From: an uncultured Eubacteriales bacterium
GTDB lineage: Bacteria > Bacillota > Clostridia > Lachnospirales > Lachnospiraceae
Reading direction: 5' to 3'
NCBI GenBank assembly: GCA_900321915.1
Contig: ONXW01000068.1
Coordinates: 1-5,959 of the forward strand
Length of the DNA stretch: 5,959 bases
Part shown: in pieces, positions 1-5,959 of the stretch
Layout: each line of letters begins with the position of its first letter
Numbering within the stretch: position 1 is the first letter of the stretch
Position numbers and translations under genes: made by a program
The notes under the pieces: generated by a model
What the model saw: the letters and a program-made list of their open reading frames with translations, nothing else
What the model was told of the DNA's origin: nothing
Database searches by the model: none

Positions 1-1251
1 CTGATTACCGCCAGCAACTCGGAATACCGCTACATGAGCTACAAGGCTGTCGCCACGCACGCGGACGCTTTCAATAAAGCCCTGGCTGACAGAATGGCCA
101 TTCTCGACGTGGGGTTCGGAAGCTCCCAGCTCTCCGTATTCGAGAAGGGCAATCTGACATTTACCCAGAACCTGTCCCTGGGCGTCCTGCGAATCAGCGA
201 GATAGCGGTCCGGTGGGATATTGACTCGAAGGAGGTCCCGGCCGTCATCGAGGAGATGATGGACAACGAGCTCCAGTCCCTGGGGGAAATCTATCTGCGG
301 TCGACAGAGGTAAAGACCCTGATCATCACGGGGGAGACAATCAATTACCTGGTGCTCCGCGGTCATGACGATCTGCAGAACAAGCAGTTTTCCGGGAAGG
401 ATTTCATCAGGATGTGCCGGCGGGTCTCCGCCATGAGTGTCAATGACCTGCAGGACAGCTACAATATTTCCCGGAACGCCGCCCGCGTCATGGTGCCGAG
501 CTCCATCCTCTTCGCGAAGGTGGCGGAGCTTGCCGGGGCGGAGCAGGTATGGACGCCGGGCACGGTGGCCTGCGACGGGTTTGCCGCAAATTACGCCCAC
601 AGGCAGGGCCTGATCCGTTTCAGCCACGATTTTGATGAGGATATCATCAGCTCCGCGAAGGACCTGGCGGACCACTACCGGTGCCACAGGGAGCATGTGC
701 AGGCGGTGGAAGAATTTGCCATGCAGATTTTTGACGCGACAAAGAAACAGCACGGCCTGGATGTGCACTTCCGGCTGCTTTTGCGGATCGCGGCGCTCCT
801 GCACGACTGCGGGAAGTACGTCAGCATCACCCGGGGATCCTACAACGCCTATGAGATCATCATGTCGTCGGAGCTCATCGGCCTTTCCCATCTTGACAGG
901 GAGCTGGTGGCAAATGTGGTGCTCTACAACATCCAGGAATTTGATTATGATGATGTCTCCCTGGAGACGGACCTCTCCCTGTACAGGGAGAAGGGCTATA
1001 CCGGAAGGGAACTGAAGATCGTGATAGCAAAGCTCGCGGCCATGCTCAGGCTCGCCAATTCCCTGGACCGGAGCCATAAACAGAAGCTCCGGGGCGCCAG
1101 GATAGCGGTGCGGGACGGCGGACGGCTGGCAGTCACGACGACATATGACGGCAACATTACACTGGAAAAATACTCTGTCGGGCAGAAAGCGGATTTCTTT
1201 GAGGAGATGATCGGCCTCAGGCCGGCGATCCGGAGAAAGCGCAAGTGGTAA
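1..1251 (+). CDS. ppx: Exopolyphosphatase-family protein (Ppx/GppA) with HD-type C-terminal domain, 5' end missing
   Basis: The frame is open from base 1, so the gene begins left of the window; 416 residues are visible and roughly 100 are probably missing, including the first phosphate loop. Family members cleave terminal phosphate from long-chain polyphosphate (or pppGpp) in the cytoplasm. Visible residues 3-10 (TASNSEYR) match the family's GNEEAR segment with its catalytic Glu, here E8. Residues 36-43 read DVGFGSSQ, where the family has DIGGGSTE. Residues 185-193 (TPGTVACDG) match the second-half signature PGxxxxDG. The C-terminal part, about 220-400, is an HD-like helical domain with H232 and H268-D269 (LLHDCGKY), but the HHxHS stretch typical of Ppx is replaced by GSYNAY. 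The gene ends 18 bp before ppk1, which supports a polyphosphate role over GppA. Fold and family are secure; whether it is catalytically active is not. Confidence 0.9.
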   Translation: MITASNSEYRYMSYKAVATHADAFNKALADRMAILDVGFGSSQLSVFEKGNLTFTQNLSLGVLRISEIAVRWDIDSKEVPAVIEEMMDNELQSLGEIYLRSTEVKTLIITGETINYLVLRGHDDLQNKQFSGKDFIRMCRRVSAMSVNDLQDSYNISRNAARVMVPSSILFAKVAELAGAEQVWTPGTVACDGFAANYAHRQGLIRFSHDFDEDIISSAKDLADHYRCHREHVQAVEEFAMQIFDATKKQHGLDVHFRLLLRIAALLHDCGKYVSITRGSYNAYEIIMSSELIGLSHLDRELVANVVLYNIQEFDYDDVSLETDLSLYREKGYTGRELKIVIAKLAAMLRLANSLDRSHKQKLRGARIAVRDGGRLAVTTTYDGNITLEKYSVGQKADFFEEMIGLRPAIRRKRKW

Positions 1252-1256
1252 GCGGC

Positions 1257-1263
1257 AGGAGGT
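1257..1263 (+). promoter_or_regulatory. Ribosome binding site of ppk1
   Basis: AGGAGGT lies 6 nt before the ATG at 1270, in the 18-bp gap after the ppx stop codon. It is a near-perfect Shine-Dalgarno sequence and fixes the ppk1 start. Confidence 0.9.
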
Positions 1264-1269
1264 GGGAAC

Positions 1270-3441
1270 ATGGCAGATACAGTGAATTATAAGGATCCGA
1301 AATTCTATACCAACCGGGAGCTGAGCTGGCTGCAGTTCAACAACCGCGTCCTCGGGGAGGCGAGGGATAAGACCACGCTCCCCTTTGAGCGGCTGAAGTT
1401 CCTGTCGATCACGGCGTCCAACCTGGATGAGTTTTTCATGGTCCGGGTGGCGTCCCTGGATGAGATGGTCCACGCGGGATACAAGAAGCGGGATATCGCC
1501 GGAATGACGGCCCAGGAGCAGCTGGACGCCATAGGCGTTTCGGTCCATGAGCTGGTGGAGAGCCAGTATTCATGCTATAACCGGGGGCTTCTGCCTCTGA
1601 TGCACAGGCTGGGCCTTGTCATTATCCCGGAGCATGAGGAACTGCAGCCCGCGGAGGCGGAGTTCGCGGACCGGTACTTTGAGCGGGAGGTCTACCCGGT
1701 GCTCACGCCGATGGCGGTGGATTCCTCGAGGCCTTTCCCCCTGGTGCGGAACAAGTCCATCAATATCGGGGTGCTGATGCAGAAGAAAAAGACGGATGAG
1801 GATCTGGAGTTTGCCATGGTCCGCGTCCCGGACGTGCTTCCCCGGGTGGTGGAGATCCCGGAGGAGGTGGACAATCTCCGGGGCGATCCGGAGCATCCGA
1901 AGCCGCGCCGCATCATTTACCTGGAAGAGATTATCGAGCGCAATATCGGGAAGCTGTTCCTGAATTATAAAATCCTGTGCAGCCATCCTTTCCGCATCAT
2001 GCGGAACGCGGACCTCTCCATCGATGAGGATGAATCCGCGGACCTGCTGCAGGAGATCGAGAAAAAGCTGAAGCAGCGCCAGAGGGGTGAGGTCATCCGC
2101 CTGGAGATTGAGAAGAACTCCGACAAGCGCCTCCTGAAGCGCCTGAGAAATGAATTCGGCGTCAGCAAAGAGGAGATCTACGAGATCAGCGGCCCCCTGG
2201 ACCTGACGGTCCTGATGAAGGTTTACGGGCTCCCCGGCTTTGAGGAGTACAAGATGCCGTCCTACAAGCCGAAGGCGGTGCCCGAGCTGATGAATGACGA
2301 CGATATTTTCACCAATATCCGGAAGGGCGATATCCTCCTGCAGCATCCCTACCAGACCTTCGAGCCGGTCATCGGACTCATCGAGGCGGCGGCGGAGGAT
2401 CCGGACGTCCTGGCCATCAAGCAGACGCTGTACCGCGTCAGCGGCAATTCCCCCATCATCAAAGCGCTGGCGAGGGCGGCCGAGCGGGGCAAGCAGGTGT
2501 CCGTCCTGGTGGAGCTGAAGGCCCGGTTTGACGAGGAGCACAACATCATCTGGGCGAAGATGCTGGAGAAGGCCGGATGCCACGTCATCTACGGCCTGGT
2601 GGGCCTGAAGACCCACTGCAAGATAACCCTGATCGTGCGCAGGGAGGAAGATGGGATCCGCCGGTATGTCCACCTGGGAACCGGCAACTACAACGATTCC
2701 ACCGCGAAGCTCTATACGGACAACGGCCTGCTGACCTGCCGGGAGAAGATCGGCGAGGACGCGACCGCCGTGTTCAACATGCTTTCCGGCTATTCAGAGC
2801 CTCTCTACTGGAACCGCCTGGCGGTGGCCCCCCTGTGGCTCAGGAACCGGTTCTTCCGCCTGATTGACAGAGAGAAGGCCAACGCCGAACAGGGCAGGCC
2901 CTCGGGCATCATCGCGAAGATGAATTCCCTGTGCGACCAGGAGATTATCGAGCGGCTTTACGCGGCGGGGCAGGCGGGCGTGAAAATCCACCTGATCATC
3001 CGCGGAATCTGCTGCCTGAAGGCAGGCATCCCCGGGCTCAGCGAGAATATTTCCGTTTGTTCCATCGTCGGGAATTTCCTGGAGCATGCCCGGATATTCC
3101 GGTTTGAGAATGACGGCGACCCGCTGTTCTTTATGGGAAGCGCTGACTGGATGCCGAGAAACCTGGACCGGCGCGTGGAGATCATGTTCCCGGTGGAGGA
3201 TGAGAGACTGACGGCAAAGCTCGAGCACTACCTGGAGGTGCAGCTGGAGGATAATGTCAAAGCCCAGTACCTGCAGCCCGACGGCAGCTATGAAAAGCCC
3301 GACCGGCGCGGCAGGCAGGCTGTGTGTGCCCAGGACGTCTTCTGCGAGGAGGCGGCTGCGGCGGCGAGAGAGCAGGAAGACCTGACAGACCCCGTCAAAA
3401 CAAGAGTATTTGTCCCCATGGAAGGGACGGAAATGAGGTAA
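1270..3441 (+). CDS. ppk1: Polyphosphate kinase 1 (Ppk1)
   Basis: Ppk1 reversibly transfers the gamma phosphate of ATP onto inorganic polyphosphate through a phosphohistidine intermediate. The 723-residue product is full length (E. coli Ppk has 688). The N-terminal domain opens with NRELSWLQFN and has the SNLDEFFMVRVA segment with the conserved Asn at residue 51. The catalytic half holds TLYRV (R389) and ARFDEE (R419), matching the metal/phosphate-binding Arg375 and Arg405 of E. coli. H449 in GLKTHCK matches autophosphorylated His435, and H606 in FLEHARIF matches His592. These four residues share a constant offset of 14 from E. coli, so the catalytic core is collinear without indels. SADWMPRNLDRR near residue 625 is the usual C-terminal signature. 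A tail of about 20 residues, rich in Ala and Glu, extends beyond the E. coli length and looks unconserved. Start chosen from the AGGAGGT site. It sits in tandem with ppx and 3 bp before the regulator gene. Confidence 0.98.
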   Translation: MADTVNYKDPKFYTNRELSWLQFNNRVLGEARDKTTLPFERLKFLSITASNLDEFFMVRVASLDEMVHAGYKKRDIAGMTAQEQLDAIGVSVHELVESQYSCYNRGLLPLMHRLGLVIIPEHEELQPAEAEFADRYFEREVYPVLTPMAVDSSRPFPLVRNKSINIGVLMQKKKTDEDLEFAMVRVPDVLPRVVEIPEEVDNLRGDPEHPKPRRIIYLEEIIERNIGKLFLNYKILCSHPFRIMRNADLSIDEDESADLLQEIEKKLKQRQRGEVIRLEIEKNSDKRLLKRLRNEFGVSKEEIYEISGPLDLTVLMKVYGLPGFEEYKMPSYKPKAVPELMNDDDIFTNIRKGDILLQHPYQTFEPVIGLIEAAAEDPDVLAIKQTLYRVSGNSPIIKALARAAERGKQVSVLVELKARFDEEHNIIWAKMLEKAGCHVIYGLVGLKTHCKITLIVRREEDGIRRYVHLGTGNYNDSTAKLYTDNGLLTCREKIGEDATAVFNMLSGYSEPLYWNRLAVAPLWLRNRFFRLIDREKANAEQGRPSGIIAKMNSLCDQEIIERLYAAGQAGVKIHLIIRGICCLKAGIPGLSENISVCSIVGNFLEHARIFRFENDGDPLFFMGSADWMPRNLDRRVEIMFPVEDERLTAKLEHYLEVQLEDNVKAQYLQPDGSYEKPDRRGRQAVCAQDVFCEEAAAAAREQEDLTDPVKTRVFVPMEGTEMR
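3434..3439 (+). promoter_or_regulatory. Ribosome binding site of the response regulator gene, inside the end of ppk1
   Basis: TGAGGT overlaps the last codons and stop of ppk1 and lies 5 nt before the ATG at 3445. With only 3 bp between stop and start, translation of the regulator is probably coupled to that of ppk1. Confidence 0.65.
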
Positions 3442-3444
3442 ATT

Positions 3445-4146
3445 ATGTCGGACATCGGTATTCTGGTAGTGGATGACGAGAAAGAGATCGCGGACCTGGT
3501 GGAAATCTATCTTGTCAGCGACGGCTACAAGGTGTTTAAGGCATTTAACGCCAAGGACGGGCTTGATATCCTTGCGCAGGAGAAGATCCACCTGGTGCTC
3601 CTGGACATCATGATGCCCGGCATGGACGGCCTGACCATGTGCCGCAAGATCCGGGAGACCAACAATATCCCGATCATCATGCTGAGCGCGAAGTCCACGG
3701 ATCTGGACAAGATCCGCGGCCTGGGGACCGGCGCTGACGATTATGTCACCAAGCCCTTCAATCCCCTGGAGCTCACCGCCCGCGTCAAGTCACAGCTGCG
3801 CCGCTACACGCAGCTGAATCCCCAGAGCGCTTCCGAATCCGGGAGCGGCGACATTTCCCTCCGGGGCCTGACCATCAGCCGGGAGAATCACCGCGTGACG
3901 GTGTTCGGGGAGGACGTCAAGCTCACTCCCATCGAGTTTGATATCCTGTACCTGCTGGCGTCCAATCCGGGCCGTGTTTTCAGCACCGACGAGATTTTCG
4001 AGCAGGTATGGCATGAGAAGGTCTATGAGGCCAACAACACCGTCATGGTCCACATCCGCAGACTGCGGGGGAAGATGAAGGAAGATACCAGACAGAACAA
4101 GATCATCACAACCGTCTGGGGAGTAGGATACAAGATTGAAAAGTAA
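3445..4146 (+). CDS. OmpR/PhoB-family response regulator, VanR-like
   Basis: This 233-residue protein is a cytoplasmic DNA-binding transcription regulator, phosphorylated by the kinase encoded next. The receiver domain covers about residues 4-118: acidic pair D10-D11, phosphoacceptor D54 in LLDIMMPGMDG, switch residue S81 (IIMLSAKS), and K103 in the KPF motif, so all catalytic residues are present. A linker of about 15 residues leads to a winged-helix domain, about 133-232, with the typical RVFSTDEIFEQVW, the recognition-helix region NNTVMVHIRRLRGKM and the closing TVWGVGYKIEK. The receiver resembles VanR of enterococcal glycopeptide resistance (EIADLVEIYL, GADDYVTKPFNPLELTARVKSQLRRY), but that family contains many regulators unrelated to resistance, and no vanHAX genes are in view. 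The gene lies 3 bp after ppk1 and overlaps the kinase gene by 11 bp. Its target genes cannot be read from the window; autoregulation of the operon is possible. Confidence 0.95.
   Translation: MSDIGILVVDDEKEIADLVEIYLVSDGYKVFKAFNAKDGLDILAQEKIHLVLLDIMMPGMDGLTMCRKIRETNNIPIIMLSAKSTDLDKIRGLGTGADDYVTKPFNPLELTARVKSQLRRYTQLNPQSASESGSGDISLRGLTISRENHRVTVFGEDVKLTPIEFDILYLLASNPGRVFSTDEIFEQVWHEKVYEANNTVMVHIRRLRGKMKEDTRQNKIITTVWGVGYKIEK
4125..4128 (+). promoter_or_regulatory. Ribosome binding site deciding the TTG start of the histidine kinase gene
   Basis: AGGA (within GGGGAGTAGGA) lies 7 nt before TTG at 4136, inside the last codons of the response regulator gene. No comparable site precedes the next in-frame ATG at 4202, so the TTG start is preferred. 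Confidence 0.6.
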
Positions 4147-5290
4147 AAAACAGATTCACAGGGATCTGAGCGGGCAGTTCCACTCGCAGCTGCTGATTAA
4201 GATGTTATTCGCGGCTGCGGTGGCCTGCGCGGCGGAGCTTTTCCTGGTGGTCATCCTGACGGCGCTCACGGAGTACCTGCAGCGGACGGCCGGGGAGCCC
4301 TCGGTCCTCCTGGGCCTCCTGGAGATGGACGCGCTGATGATGATGTTCTATGTCCTGGGAGGCATTGTGATATTCGCGGCGGTGTATTTCCGGCTGATGG
4401 ACCGGACCATCCGGGACCTGGGGGAGATATCCGCGGCCATGCAGAGTATTTCCGAGGGAGACCTGAACACTACGGTGGAGGTCCACGGCGAGGACGAGGT
4501 GGCCGTGATGGCGGAGAACCTGAATAAGATGGTCGGGGACCTGCGGACGCTGATGGACCGGGAGAGGGAGTCGGAACGGACGAAGAATGAGCTGATCACC
4601 AACGTGGCCCACGACCTCCGCACGCCGCTCACATCCATCATCGGTTACCTGGAGCTTCTCTCCATCTCCGAAAACATGTCCCCGGACATGCAGAAGAAAT
4701 ATATTGATATCGCGTTTGCCAAGTCAAAACGGCTGCAGCAGCTGATCGAGGACCTGTTCAGCTTCACAAAGCTGGGCGGGGGAAAGGTGGCCCTGAAGAT
4801 AGGCCGCGTGGATATTGTGCGCCTTCTGAGCCAGCTTCTGGAAGAGTTTTATCCGAGCTTCCTGGCCCAGAACCTGTCCTACGAGCTGATCACCAATGTG
4901 CCGGCCAAGGTTATTTCCGCCGACAGCAACCTGCTGGCCCGGCTGTTTGACAACCTGATCAACAATGCCATCAAGTACGGGGCGGACGGCAAGCGTGTCA
5001 TCGTCCGCATCGACGCGGGGGATGACATCGTAACGGTCAGGGTCAAGAATTACGGCTATGTGATCCCCGAGGACGAGGTGGGGCAGATTTTCAACCGGTT
5101 TTACCGGGTGGATCAGTCCCGCACCAGCAGCGTCAGCGGTTCCGGCCTGGGCCTGGCCATCGCGAAAAATATCGTGGACATGCACGGGGGAACCATCGGC
5201 GTCACCAGCGACCTGAACGGCACGGTGTTCACCGTCAAGCTGAAAACGGAGCTGGACGCGGACCGGGAGAATTTTGATATTGCGAGATAA
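4136..5290 (+). CDS. Membrane sensor histidine kinase, VanS-like
   Basis: Partner kinase of the preceding regulator; 384 residues from a TTG start that overlaps the regulator gene by 11 bp. A basic N-terminus (KSKKQIHR) precedes two membrane helices, about residues 23-44 and 67-85, separated by only about 22 residues outside the membrane. A HAMP-type linker follows (about 86-140, with SEGDLNTTV). The dimerisation/phosphoacceptor helix holds H159 in NVAHDLRTPLTS. The ATP-binding domain has the N box DNLINNAIKY (272-281), a changed G1 box KNYGYVIP (N305 where most kinases have Asp), the F box IFNRFYR and the G2 box GSGLGLAIAK (335-344). The same G1 change and the FYP segment near residue 238 occur in VanS proteins. 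The start at M23 would remove the basic leader before helix 1 and has no ribosome site. The signal is unknown; the short loop suggests sensing at or within the membrane. Confidence 0.94.
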   Translation: MKSKKQIHRDLSGQFHSQLLIKMLFAAAVACAAELFLVVILTALTEYLQRTAGEPSVLLGLLEMDALMMMFYVLGGIVIFAAVYFRLMDRTIRDLGEISAAMQSISEGDLNTTVEVHGEDEVAVMAENLNKMVGDLRTLMDRERESERTKNELITNVAHDLRTPLTSIIGYLELLSISENMSPDMQKKYIDIAFAKSKRLQQLIEDLFSFTKLGGGKVALKIGRVDIVRLLSQLLEEFYPSFLAQNLSYELITNVPAKVISADSNLLARLFDNLINNAIKYGADGKRVIVRIDAGDDIVTVRVKNYGYVIPEDEVGQIFNRFYRVDQSRTSSVSGSGLGLAIAKNIVDMHGGTIGVTSDLNGTVFTVKLKTELDADRENFDIAR

Positions 5291-5303
5291 AGAATGCCTG
5301 ATT

Positions 5304-5308
5304 GGAGA
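5304..5308 (+). promoter_or_regulatory. Probable ribosome binding site of the exported-protein gene
   Basis: GGAGA stands 9 nt before ATG 5318 and 3 nt before ATG 5312. The spacing favours 5318; 5294 has only a weak GAG upstream. Confidence 0.55.
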
Positions 5309-5317
5309 CAGATGCGG

Positions 5318-5398
5318 ATGAAGCGGGTACTGTGCGCCTTTTGCGTGATACTGCTGCTTTTCGCCGGGGTTTTTGCGGCCCCGGCTGTTTCTCATGCG
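5318..5398 (+). other. Signal peptide coding segment
   Basis: It encodes a short basic end (MKR), a hydrophobic core of about 17 residues and an AxA-like SHA end at residue 27. Cysteines at residues 6 and 9 are inside the core, not in a lipobox, so lipoprotein processing is unlikely. Confidence 0.8.
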
Positions 5399-5959
5399 GC
5401 GGAAGGCGCGGGACCGGGCGCGATATCCGGGCTTGACAGCGTCGGGGGCATCCGGATGGAGGTCTCCTGCGGGTTTAATAATACAGTGAAACAGGGACGG
5501 TATCTGCCGGCACACGTGACGCTGACCGTGGAGGACGCGGAGGCGCTGCCGGAGACAGCCGTCCTGCTGTGTTTCCTGGTAGGGGAATCCGACGGGGAGG
5601 TGTGCCGCTACGAATATACGGTGGACCCGGCTGCCCACAGCGGGGAGACGGTGACCTACTATATTCCGCTCGGGGCGCGGTCAAATGAGATTGAGGTGCT
5701 CCTGGAAACCGACGGCGCGGAACTCCTGCGCAAGAAAATCAGCTTCGAGAGCAGCATGGAGGGCCTCCAGAGCCTGATTGGCGTGTTTACCAGGGAGCCG
5801 GACCGGATGAACTGGATGAACGGCGTAATCTTCGGGGACGGGGTGCTCACGTCGAATGTGGTGTGGCTGGATGAGGAGATGGCCCCGGTCAGCGCCCTGG
5901 CCTACGATTCCCTCGACATGATTGTGGTTTCGGATTACCAGTTTTCCGCCCTTTCGGGA
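5318..5959 (+). CDS. Exported protein of unknown function, 3' end beyond the window
   Basis: An open frame without stop runs to the last base, giving 214 residues from ATG 5318; in-frame ATGs at 5294 and 5312 are alternatives. The start MKRVLCAFCVILLLFAG is a textbook secretion signal, with likely signal peptidase I cleavage after SHA (residue 27). The next part, about 35-135, alternates hydrophobic residues (RMEVSCGFNN, QGRYLPAHVTLTV, TVTYYIPLGA), suggesting an extracytoplasmic beta-sandwich. From about residue 150 (LIGVFT) to DMIVVSDYQFSALSG at the edge, the pattern resembles the start of an alpha/beta domain like those of glutamine-amidotransferase-like folds in large Firmicutes surface proteins, which often end in a membrane anchor. 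That resemblance is a recollection of layout, not an alignment. It starts about 27 bp after the kinase gene with similar base use, so it is probably in the same operon and may act in the envelope response sensed by that kinase. No enzymatic motif is visible. Confidence 0.8.
   Translation, partial: MKRVLCAFCVILLLFAGVFAAPAVSHAAEGAGPGAISGLDSVGGIRMEVSCGFNNTVKQGRYLPAHVTLTVEDAEALPETAVLLCFLVGESDGEVCRYEYTVDPAAHSGETVTYYIPLGARSNEIEVLLETDGAELLRKKISFESSMEGLQSLIGVFTREPDRMNWMNGVIFGDGVLTSNVVWLDEEMAPVSALAYDSLDMIVVSDYQFSALSG

Noticed and set aside
34..36. ATG at 34 as the true start of ppx
   Set aside because: The frame is open to base 1, conserved family sequence (TASNSEYR) lies upstream of it, and no ribosome site precedes it; the gene is cut by the window edge.
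632..1015. Plus-strand open frame of 127 codons in another frame of ppx
   Set aside because: Composition (Arg, Ser, Thr, Cys, Trp rich) is typical of an out-of-frame reading of a GC-rich gene, and the ppx frame here carries the HD motif.
1252..1269. Promoter or terminator between ppx and ppk1, and in the other gaps
   Set aside because: The gaps are 3 to about 27 bp and hold only ribosome sites; I saw no hairpin with a T run.
1570..2673. Long open frame on the minus strand (367 codons) inside ppk1
   Set aside because: Fully antisense to a certain gene; GC-rich third positions remove stop codons in this frame. The translation is rich in Leu, Asp, His and Gln without any recognisable domain.
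2794..3591. Minus-strand open frame of 265 codons across the ppk1/regulator junction
   Set aside because: Antisense to conserved regions of two real genes; no motif or ribosome site supports it.
4202..4204. ATG at 4202 as the kinase start
   Set aside because: No ribosome binding site precedes it and it would delete the basic leader before the first membrane helix.
3445..5290. A vancomycin-resistance regulatory pair (vanR/vanS)
   Set aside because: Both proteins resemble VanR and VanS, but no vanH, ligase or vanX genes are in view and the neighbours are polyphosphate genes. Similarity of regulators alone does not support resistance.
5294..5296. ATG at 5294 as the start of the exported-protein gene
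   Set aside because: The upstream sequence is a poor ribosome site, and it would add a nonstandard leader (MPDWRQMR) ahead of a well-formed MKR signal peptide; it remains possible.
4724..5638. Minus-strand open frame of 304 codons across the kinase and exported-protein genes
   Set aside because: It opposes the kinase ATP-binding domain and the signal peptide of the next gene; same base-composition effect, no domain.

Overview
The window is a compact, single-strand stretch of bacterial chromosome. It holds five protein-coding genes, all on the + strand, two of them cut by the window edges. The style suggests a Bacillota bacterium of class Clostridia, probably a GC-rich relative of Lachnospiraceae. 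The reasons are strong GGAGG-type ribosome binding sites, the clostridial flavour of the Ppx protein, a VanR/VanS-like regulator pair, and a Firmicutes-type exported protein. Codons are GC-rich at the third position, which also explains long antisense open frames that are not genes. The genus cannot be fixed from the sequence alone.

Layout: bases 1-1251 are the 3' part of an exopolyphosphatase-family gene (ppx; sugar kinase/actin-like fold plus an HD-type C-terminal domain). Bases 1270-3441 are a complete polyphosphate kinase 1 gene (ppk1) with both catalytic histidines. Bases 3445-4146 encode an OmpR/PhoB-family response regulator resembling VanR. Bases 4136-5290 encode its partner membrane histidine kinase, resembling VanS, starting at a TTG inside the end of the regulator gene. 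From about 5318 to the right edge runs the 5' part of a gene for an exported protein of unknown function.

The gaps are 18 bp, 3 bp, an 11-bp overlap and about 27 bp. No terminator or room for a substantial promoter was seen between genes, so the set reads as one operon whose promoter lies left of the window. Ppx and Ppk1 are the classic degrading and synthesising pair for inorganic polyphosphate. The two-component system behind them may respond to, or control, envelope or phosphate stress tied to polyphosphate, and the exported protein may be part of the same response; these links are inferred from gene order only.

The least ordinary points are the degenerate active-site motifs in the Ppx protein (both the phosphate-binding loop and the HD domain) and the physical linkage of polyphosphate metabolism to a VanRS-like sensor pair with a very short extracytoplasmic loop. 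No mobile element, RNA gene, CRISPR array or clearly new system was found.
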